Positions 53,201-61,231 of a stretch of DNA of 64,000 nt are shown here, in pieces. The notes beneath the pieces are model-generated. The model had not been told where the DNA came from and did no database searches. It was given only the letters and a program-made list of their open reading frames with translations. The stretch comes from Caecitellus pseudoparvulus (taxonomy: Eukaryota; Bigyra: Bicosoecida): positions 558,001-622,000 of the forward strand of contig CBFFRQ010000068.1 in the NCBI GenBank assembly GCA_965644315.1. Reading direction: 5' to 3'. A program made the translations under genes and the position numbers. Numbering within the stretch: position 1 is the first letter of the stretch; the number at the start of each line of letters is the position of its first letter.

Positions 53201-56200
53201 TGGAGCGGGGCGGCACCAGCACCATGTCCCGCACCGCCTGCGGTAGGGGGTCCGTGTCCCCCGCCGCGCCGGCCGCCGCCCCACGGCTGATGGCCCCCGC
53301 AGCCGTGGAGGCTGCTGTTGCCGGGTCAGCTGCAGGGGGCAGGGCGGACACGCCCACTGCACCGGATACCGCTGCGCCCCAGTGCCTGTACAGCAGGGCG
53401 GAGGCGCCCGTCAGAGCCATGGCCCGGCGCATGACGGCCCGCAGTGCGCAGGGGGAGGAGAAGAGCGGGTTCAACTCCAGGTGGTTCAAGGCGCGCCAGG
53501 TGCCGCCTGTGGCGGGCGGCACGCCGTCTGCCAGCCGTGCGCCGCCTGCCACGTACTGGTCCGTGGCCAGGTACCGCTGCAGGTCGAAGGCGGCGCCGGC
53601 TGCCGTGAGCTCTGGGGCGCCGCAGCCGGCTGTGGAGAGGGAGACGACGCCCACCACCTGCCCCTCCACTTCCACCAGCAGGGTGGTGGGGGACGCTGAT
53701 GCCGCCAGTGTGCTCATGAGGGGGGGCGGTTGGTCCTGCGGCGCGGCGGCCAGCAGCGCCTCCCTGCGCTCCGTGGCGGCCACGGCGTCCGACATGACCG
53801 ACACGAAGGTGGCGGGGGACAGCTGCGAGGCGAAGTCGGCGAGGGCCAGGCGGTCTGCTGCCTCGACGGGGCGCAGGCTGAGCGTGTGCGGCGCGCCCAG
53901 AGCACACCGGTGCATGACGTACAGCACGTGGGGCAGGGTGGAGGTGGTGCGCGGGGGCACCCGGGTGAAGAACTGCAGGAGGGGCGACTCTGGCGCCGCG
54001 TGGGGCTGCGTCAGCACGGCGTAGGAGGAGTTCGGGAACAGCGCGAAGATGGCGGGCAGGAAGTCCGCTGCCCGGGACTCCAGCGCCTCCTGCAGGCAGA
54101 ACATGGTGATGGCGAAGGCGTCCGGCACGCCGTCGCCCTCCACCAGCGCGTCGTCAAACGCCGCCTCCTCCGCGTTCACGGGGTCGGCCAGGGCCGTGCT
54201 GCCGGCCCGGCCACTGCGCTCAGCGGCCGCCAGACGCCGCGCATCTGCCACCTCCAGGCGCGCCTCAGACACCAGCCCTTCCCGCACCAGGGCTGCCAGC
54301 AGCACTTCCCGGGTGTGCACGAGGGCAGCGGCAGCAGCATGGGTGCGCCGGGGTCCTGCCGTGTCCTGGAACCCCGTCACGATGTCCGGGACGAACTCCA
54401 CGCTGACCCTGACGCCGGCCGTGCCAGCCGGGTCCAGGAGGGAGAACGGCACGGACTTGTGGGGCGGCACGGGGGGCGCCTCCTCGCCCTCCGCCGGCAC
54501 AGGGGCGCGCTTGGGCCGCTTGCCCGCTGCCACCCGTGCTGCCGCCTCGGCCGCCTCCGCCTCTGCCTCTGCCTCTGCAGTTTCCGTCAGCAGGGCGACC
54601 TGCTCTGGCACGATGCCCGCCACGACGGAGCCCAGCCCCGTCACGCTGAGGTCCACCTCCACCTCCACGCCCCGCTTGGCCAGCGGCGGTAGGCGCGGGG
54701 GGCTGGGCTCCTCGGCAGGGGCGTCCTCTGCGCCAAAGTAGGTGAGGGTCAGGCCGCTGGGGGCTGCAGCAGCTGCGCGCAGCATGGTGAAGCCCTGCCT
54801 GGGAGCGGCCTCCTCGCCCCCCGCCCCGCCGTCACCACCCTCGCCTTGCTCGGCGGCAGCAGCGGCGGCACTGGTGGGCGCAGAGCCAGGGGACACCTGT
54901 GGCTGCAGGCCGGCGGCCTCCGCCGGCAGGGTCACCCGCAGCAACAAGCCTGACCCCAGGTCCTGCGCAAAGCTGGGGATCGCTCGGGGTGCAGCCTCCC
55001 CCGTGGGGCTGATGGTGGGCGCGTCCAGCAGGAGGAGGGCCTGAGGGATGAGGGTGCCGGTCGTGAGGGGGATGGTGCTGCCATCCGCCCGCACAGCGGG
55101 GTCTTCGTACTCCTCCTCGTCCTCCTCCTCCTCCAAGACCAGGCCTACACCCACGCCAGAGATCGGCGCAGCGGCGCCCTGGGCGGCAGCGCCCCCCCCA
55201 CCCGCCAGCGGCACGGGCAGCTCCATCTCTTCCAGGAGCAGGGCGGTGACCTTGTCCAAGCCCACCCGCAACTCGGCGGTGTCCACTGGCGCGGAGCCGG
55301 GCCCCGGCAGGCCTGTCAGGATGTACCCACGTGAGCACAGCGGCGAGGCCAGCACCGACACCACCCCCGCGTACTGCCCCTTGTACAGAGCAGCCTCGGC
55401 CGCTGCCGCCTCGGCTGCTGCCGCCGCCGCTGCCGCCTCGTCCTCCTCGTCCTCCTCATCGCTGTCCTCGTGCTTGGGGGCCAGGCGCATGCGCCGCTTG
55501 CGCCGCTTGGCCTCCTCCACGCGCCGCTTCTCCTCTGCCACACTCGCCTTCTCCGTCGCGTCCACCGCCTCGGCTTGCAGCTGTGCGGTGACTTTGGCCA
55601 CCACCGTGGGCAGGTGCACGACGGGTACGCCGAGGGCTGCAGACAGCAGGGCGCCAGCGACAGCTTCCTGCTCCGGCGGCACGCCCTCGGCACGGGCGAT
55701 GGCCAGGCGTGTGGCGCGGGCAGAGACGACGGAGCCCAGCAGCGCGCCCTGCCCCGGCGCTGACGCCAGCCCCTCCACGCCCTTCAGCAGCGTGTCCTCT
55801 GCCCCAGCCATCACCACAGCGTCAGCGGCGGAGGAGGACGCCACGGCGGCAATGGACAGGGCGCCCTCCAGGCGGTCCAGCGCCACCTCCAGCAGCAGCC
55901 GGTCCGTCGTGTGGTCGCCGTGGATGGCCTGCTGGGGCAGCTCCAGGGAGGCGGTGGAGGCGGAGGGGGCCAGGGAGCCCCCCGCCCCGCCACCAGCACT
56001 GCCTTCACCGCCTGCCTCGCCGCCGTCGCCTGAGCTATCCCGTGTCACCATCCGCTCGCCGTCACCAGGCAGACTGGCCTCGTCGTCCAAGTGCGCCGCC
56101 AGCACCGTGTCCCAGCCCGCCCTGCCCAGCACACAGGCCAGCTCCAGCACCAGCTCCTCCCCCGCGCCGACGTCCGGCGCCTCGCCCGTGTACGCCACAC

Positions 56201-58095
56201 CCGCCTCGCTGACGGCCGCCGACACAGAGGCGGCCAGCTCCAGCACTGGCACGCGCACTGACTCCAGGTCCACCTGCACGCCCTCCTCGCTGCCCGCCAC
56301 GCTGCCGGAGGGGGAGGCGGCGCCGGGCGCCGGGGCGGGCGGGAACGCGTCTGCGCTGACGCCGCCCTCACCCTCCAAGGCCCCCAGCCCCACGCCGCCC
56401 ACGAAGCCATCCCGTTCCCGCCGCTCGGCCTCCTGTGCTTCGAAGGCCGCCCGGGCCTCGGCTGCCGCGCGCTGGGCGGCCTCCCGCGCCGCGCCTGCCG
56501 CCAGACTGCGCTCCTGGGCAATGCTGCTCTGCAGCGTGTCAAACTCGCCCAGCACCAGGTCGCGCAGGGCGTCCATGCCGCCCACTTCGCGGCTCGCGGT
56601 GACCTCCGCCAGACGGCGCTGGCGCCGGCGCCGCTCCCGGGCGGCCGACACCGTCGCCACCGCCGCGTTCATGCTGGCGCGGGTGACGGCGGAGGCGGCC
56701 GCCGCTGTGACGGAGGTGGTGCCTTTGAGGGAGGGCAGGGCACTGCTGGCCAGCATGTCGGCCACCATGGCTGTGCCCAGCCCCACTCCGCCCGGGTGGG
56801 CGTACCCCCACGCCCGCCCCCGCACATCCAGCGCGGACATGACGGTGGACAGGGGCACGGCGCCGGTGTCCAGGGAGGAGGCGGAGGCCGAGGCCGCCGC
56901 AGCTGCAGCTGCCCGCACCGCACCCAGGCCGCCGCCAGCGGCAGAGGGCGCCGTGATGGCGTCAAACAGTGCCGCCACCTCCGCTGCGTGGGTGGTGAGG
57001 AAGGCCAGCCAGTCGTGAGAGGCGCGCCCGGCGTCCCGCGCCGATGCGGCCTCCACGCGCGCCTGCGCCACGGTGCGGCGCTGCAGGCCGTTGAAGGCCT
57101 CCAAGTGGAAGGCCCCCTGCAGCGTGGGCAGGTCCACTGCGGAGGAGGCGGCCATGAGCCCCACGGCGGTGTTGCCCACGGTGCCGACGATGGAGTGGCT
57201 GCCCTGCGCCTGGCCCTCGATGAGCTCGGCGAGGAAGAACTCGCCCACGTCCGCCGACACCACCTCGCTGTGCGCGTCGAAGACGGGGATGAGGTCGTCG
57301 TGGTCCTCCACCGCTGCCATGCGCATGGACAGCCGGGGGATGAGGGTGGTGGACGCCAGCAAGCCCAGCCGGCTGCCAGCCCGCAGGGGGCCAGCGCCAG
57401 GTCCCTCAATCAAGGAGCCGACACTGGCGCTACCTGCGCTGGGCGCCTGCACCTGTAGCAGGTCGCCCCACAGCGGCGTGTACGGGTCCACGCCAGGCGG
57501 CAGCACGCCGGCAATGAAGGCGACGTCCGGCTGCGATGCCAGCACACTGCGCAGCATGTACGCCAACGCGTCGCTGTCGATGCCGTGCTTTGCTGCATGT
57601 GCACAGTGGGCGATCCACAGGGTGTTGGACACCTGCGGTGTGTGGAAGGGGCAGATGTGTGGGGTGCTGGGCAGGCGGCCGATGTGTCATCGCGCTGAAC
57701 CCATTTCCGCAGCCTGCCCGCGCCCAGCCACCTGCTCACAGGGCAGCTGCGCACGCCCCCTGCTGCCCACGCGCAGAACAAGACGCCTTGGTGACCCAGC
57801 CGCCACGCACCTTGACCTCCTCTGCCTTGCAGCCTTGCTGCAAGTACTGTGTTGCGACGTCGGCGTCCAGGCCTGGCGTCGCTGGGGTGTCGGTGAGGCA
57901 CAGGAAGGCCACCACTTCTCCCTGGTCCACGGCCACGAGGGACGTGAAGGCAGTCTCAATCAACTGCCCCACGCTGACATGCCCGAAGCGCTCTGTGTAC
58001 ACTGGCAGCTCCTTGGACAGCAGCGCGTTCACAGGCCCTGCGTCCGTGCCAACTGCGCGGCGCACTTGCAGGCCGCTCTCGCCGCCTGCCTCCAT
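50292..58095 (-). CDS. CFAP61: Cilia- and flagella-associated protein CFAP61
   Basis: CFAP61 (Chlamydomonas FAP61/CaM-IP3) is in the calmodulin- and spoke-associated complex at the base of radial spoke 3 in motile axonemes. About 2541 aa from exons 58095-57811 and 57632-50292 (178-nt intron, GTGCGT...CCGCAG, phase 0). ATG 58095 starts MEAGGESGLQVRRAVGTDAGPVN, aligning with the family N-terminus. Two acetyltransferase-like regions come first: one around LTDTPATPGLDADVATQYL, one with MAAVEDHDDLIPVFDAHSEVV and GEFFLAELIEGQ. A second GNAT-like pair sits near residues 1300-1450 (EAADRLALADFASQL, LFALFPNSSYAVL). FAD/NAD-dependent oxidoreductase-like folds have VVGASEAGLAFL near 1715 and VVVGEGLEALVS near 1930, ending in dimerisation-domain-like sequence before a short C-terminal domain. 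Human CFAP61 is 1237 aa; the doubling comes from Ala/Gly/Glu-rich low-complexity inserts. No frameshift is seen in over 7.3 kb of coding sequence. Confidence 0.93.
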
Positions 58096-58440
58096 GCCTC
58101 CCCTGCCGGATGCGTAGCACCCACGTGCAAAGAGAAAGAAAGGGGGCGCCAGTGCAGGCGCTGGCTCTGTACTCTTTCTTCTAGGTTGGTTGATTTGCGC
58201 GGTGTGTCGTCTTGAATCACGCTCGACGTGTGTGCTCTCTTGCGGCATGGCCTGTGCTCTGAACATCAACATGCACAGCGCACATCAAACACGCCCCTTG
58301 AATGTGCACAAGGTGCAGTGTTCTAGCGCAGCCCTGGTCTTTTCCGAAACCAACGAACGCCTCCCCTGCGCGGCTCGCTTGCTCGGGTCCACCCAGCTGC
58401 TGCCCGAGTGCTGGGCTGGCTCCCTTGCTGCACTCACGCT
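58096..58440. promoter_or_regulatory. Divergent promoter region, CFAP61 / ankyrin protein
   Basis: A 345-bp gap. On the CFAP61 strand there is a purine/pyrimidine-rich stretch around 58130-58180, typical of a 5' untranslated region. No other element recognised. Confidence 0.45.
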
Positions 58441-59697
58441 ATGGATCACTTCCGGACTGTTTCGGGGGACACAGCCAAGGAGTTGCTAGCAGAAGCAGAT
58501 TTCCGGGAGCAGGATGCCGTGCGTTGCCTTCCCCCAGCGCCGCGGCGTGTAACTGTCTGCCGCCGCTGAAACGCTGAAACGCTGGTCTTCGACCACTCGC
58601 CCACACCGCCGCCGGGCCCTCCCCCTTGCAGAGCGGGATGACTCTCCTACATGTCCTCATTCAGTCACACAGTGCTGAGATCACACGGGCCGCCGTCCAG
58701 GCTGGTGCGCTCGTGGACGCCGGAGGTGCTCGCACCGCTGCCGCTGCGACCCCGGTGGGCAGTCCCCTCCACGCAGCGGTGCAGCGAGGCTCCCTGCAGC
58801 ATGTACAAGTGCTACTGGACGTGGGCGCATCCCTCAGCCTGGTGGACAGCGCAGGCGACACGCCCCTGCACCTGGCTGCACGCGCCAACGATGCCGGCAT
58901 GGTGGCAGCTCTGGCGTCCCACGGCGCCCCCACACACGCCACCGACCGCATGCAGGGCACGCCCCTGCATGCAGCTGCCAGTGCCGGGGGACACGAAGCC
59001 TGCGATGCGCTGCTGGAGTGCGGTGCAGACGCAGCAGCCTTGGACGATGTGCGTGCTTCCGAGGTGCACTGCCCGCGCCCACCCGCTTGCACTGCCAGCC
59101 TGCTTCGCCCCTCCTCACCCACAGAGGCAACGCGCGCCGTTCCAAGTCGTCTCTTCTGCCGCACGCAACCGAGCGGCCCTCGTGAGCAAGCTGCAGCGTG
59201 CCGCCGAGGCCAAGGGTTGGAAGGCGCCGCCCCCCCCAGACGCAGATGTTCAACTTCCCCCCATGCCGGCTGGGGCAGAGGCGGCACCTGCTGCTCCGGA
59301 GCAAGCCGCCAGTCCCGCTGCCAGTGCTGCAGAGTCCGCTGAGGGCGAGGGGGATGGCGAGGAGGAGTTGGACCCTGCGCAGCTGGCGGCGCTGACTGTG
59401 GCGGCGCTGCATGAGAAGATCCAGAGCAGCCTGGAGAGCGGCGCCATTGGCGGCTACGAGGACATTTACAGGGCCCTGGACGAGCCCGGCGCGGGGTGGT
59501 TCGAGGGGCACCACCTGTCCACCGTCTGCAACGAGATCGACATCCCCGTGGACGACTCCATCATCCCCACCATGATGCAGCTGCTGGCGGAGCCTGCGGG
59601 GCTGCAGGACCCCAGCGCGGAGGGCGGCATCACGCGTATTACGTGGGACGAGTTCAAAGTCTTCTGCGAGCAGAGCAGAGACGCCGTGCAGGGCTGA
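58441..59697 (+). CDS. Ankyrin-repeat protein with EF-hand-like tail
   Basis: About 355 aa from exons 58441-58518, 58632-59048 and 59125-59697 (introns 113 and 76 nt, both GTGCGT donors, phase 0). ATG 58441 gives MDHFRTVSGDTAKELLAEAD. Residues ~27-165 carry four ankyrin repeats: GMTLLHVLIQSHSAEITRAAV, GSPLHAAVQRGSLQHVQVLLDVGA, GDTPLHLAARANDAGMVAALASHGA and GTPLHAAASAGGHEACDALLECGA. A basic helix follows (NRAALVSKLQRAAEAKGWK), then a Pro/Ala linker, then a C-terminal helical region (GGYEDIYRALDEPGAGWFEGHHLSTVCNEIDIPVDD to ITRITWDEFKVFCEQS) spaced like a degenerate EF-hand pair without full calcium loops. This architecture is a protein-interaction adaptor; the partner is unknown. Divergent from CFAP61, so co-expression with flagellar genes is possible but not shown. 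Converges with HscB. Confidence 0.78.
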
Positions 59698-59710
59698 GCG
59701 CCTGGCAAGC

Positions 59711-59721
59711 AGCATGCATTG
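59711..59721. terminator. Candidate shared 3'-end motif, ankyrin / HscB
   Basis: AGCATGCATTG inside a 39-bp gap between convergent stop codons. Confidence 0.5.
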
Positions 59722-59736
59722 ACGGTGGTGGGAGCG

Positions 59737-60661
59737 TCAGGCGGCGCCGCCCACCTCCACCCCCAGCGCCTCCCCTCGTGCCTCCACCTCCTTGGCGATC
59801 TTGGTGTAGTACTGCAGGCGCACGAGGAGCTTGCTGGCCTCCCCCAGGTCCTCCTGCTCGAATGCACTGCGCAGGCCGGCCAGGCTGCTGTCTTGCTTGG
59901 CCTTGTTGACCCGGGCGATGTCCTTCAGCTGCTCGGCGCTGACGGCAGACGAGAGGGCCTCCCGCGCCTCCATCACCGCCATCAACACGTCGGGTTCCAC
60001 GGGCGCCCGTGAGTCCTCGGCCAGCGGGTCGTCTGCCTTGAGGGACAGCTGAGCAAGGCGGGGGCGGGGGTGGTGGCGGACGGCGGAGCGCGGCCGGCGC
60101 GGCTGTGCCACGCACCAGGTGCTGCGCGCGCTGGATGGGGTCCCGCAGCACTTTGTACGCATCATTGAAGTGGGCAGACACGTCGTCGGCCAGCTGGCGC
60201 TCCACCTGGAGGGGGTGGGGGGCGGCGGCACCTGTGTGAGGGATGGCTTGGGCCACGTCACGTGCCCGTCACACGCACGTCTTCGCGTCCAGACTGGAGG
60301 TCTGGGTGCACACGCTTCTGTATGTCCTTGTAAGCAGCTTCGAGTGCGCTGAGATCAACGTCGTACGCGGTCGGGCTGCACGTGCAGGTGGAGGGGGCTT
60401 GCGCCGCGGTTCTCGGCGGTGCGGAAATCGGCGCAACACGCACAGCTCAAACATGGCAAAGTAGTCCACGCCTGACGGAGGCGGCTGCAACGCGTCACAG
60501 GAGCCGCAGAACAACTTCCACTTGTTCTCGCACGTGCCACACCTCCAGCAGTCGTCGCCTGGCGGAGCGGCGGCCGTGGAGGCGAGGCTGCGACGAAGGG
60601 GCAGACGCTGCACCGCTCCCTGCAGGGGGCGGCGGCACACCGCCAACGCAGCCAACGCCAT
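59737..60661 (-). CDS. HSCB: Mitochondrial HscB/Jac1 co-chaperone
   Basis: J-domain protein that delivers the ISCU scaffold with its nascent Fe-S cluster to mitochondrial Hsp70. About 238 aa from four exons: 60661-60444, 60375-60279, 60205-60116, 60048-59737, with introns of 68, 73 and 67 nt, all GTGCGT donors. Features in order: an Arg-rich mitochondrial presequence (MALAALAVCRRPLQGAVQRL); the eukaryotic HSCB zinc finger CWRCGTCENKWKLFCGSC; the J-domain with YFAMFEL, VDLSALEAAYKDIQKRVHPD (HPD intact), HFNDAYKVLRDPIQRAQHL; then the C-terminal three-helix ISCU-binding domain (VLMAVMEAREAL, LRSAFEQEDLGEASKLLVRLQYYTKIAKEVE). Length matches human HSCB (235). Exon joins are exact. Divergent from a small unknown gene with only 144 bp between starts. 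Confidence 0.95.
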
Positions 60662-60805
60662 TGGACAAATCGATGTAGCCTCCTCAACGAAGTCGGGTGA
60701 TCTGACTCGCCTGTGCGTAAGGTGGGATCCTGCAGGTGCTGGGTGAGGCGCCGGGTGATTGGTTTTACCAGGCCATCCACGTTGCAACCAGTTTCCGCAG
60801 GGCCC

Positions 60806-61207
60806 ATGGCCGTGCCACCCACCGCAGGTGAGCATGAGCCTGGCGACGCGGCATCAGAGCGCGACGGGAGGCATGTCAACATCACTGCCACTGCTGAACG
60901 GCCCTGGTGGCAGCGCGTTCACGAGGTGCCCTCGCTGCAGGTGCACTGCGTTGCCTGCCTGGTGCAGCACCCCTCCCACATCCAGCGGCTGCATGAGCTG
61001 CCAGAAGAAGCGGCAGTGCTGCTCCTGCGTGGCATCCTGTCCAAGTGTGCCCTCACGCCCGAGCTGGTGCAAGTCTTTGCAGGTAGCGAGCACGAGCGGG
61101 TGCTGGAGCTGCTGGGCAGCCTGAACCTGGATGTTGGCGCCGGCATGTACGTGCTGACAGACAAGCCGCCCCCTCGCCAAGTGGGCGACAGCGGCTCTCC
61201 GCACTGA
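60806..61207 (+). CDS. Small unrecognised protein (133 aa)
   Basis: Single-exon frame from ATG 60806. Residues ~38-110 look like a compact helical domain (EVPSLQVHCVACLVQHPSHIQRLHELPEEAAVLLLRGILSKCALTPELVQVFAG, then HERVLELLGSLNLDV). The pattern, LP followed by LLL and LTPELVQVF, resembles the capping region found before leucine-rich repeats or in F-box-like adaptors, but no LRR follows. The N-terminal 35 residues are acidic and disordered, and the tail is Pro/Ser-rich. No signal or membrane segment. I regard it as a real gene because it has a clean start, a coding-like composition, a divergent promoter with HscB and the TGCATT element 10 bp after its stop. Function unknown. An upstream exon is possible but none is needed. 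Confidence 0.6.
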   Translation: MAVPPTAGEHEPGDAASERDGRHVNITATAERPWWQRVHEVPSLQVHCVACLVQHPSHIQRLHELPEEAAVLLLRGILSKCALTPELVQVFAGSEHERVLELLGSLNLDVGAGMYVLTDKPPPRQVGDSGSPH

Positions 61208-61216
61208 CAGGCAGTG

Positions 61217-61223
61217 TGCATTG
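61217..61223. terminator. Candidate shared 3'-end motif, small gene / ABC transporter
   Basis: TGCATTG in a 24-bp gap between convergent stop codons; GCAATGCAC on the other strand. Confidence 0.5.
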
Positions 61224-61231
61224 CTGGACCA

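Noticed and set aside
51474-53246. 590-codon and several other plus-strand open frames opposite CFAP61
   Set aside because: Antisense shadows in GC-rich DNA; the minus-strand frame carries all recognisable CFAP61 motifs.
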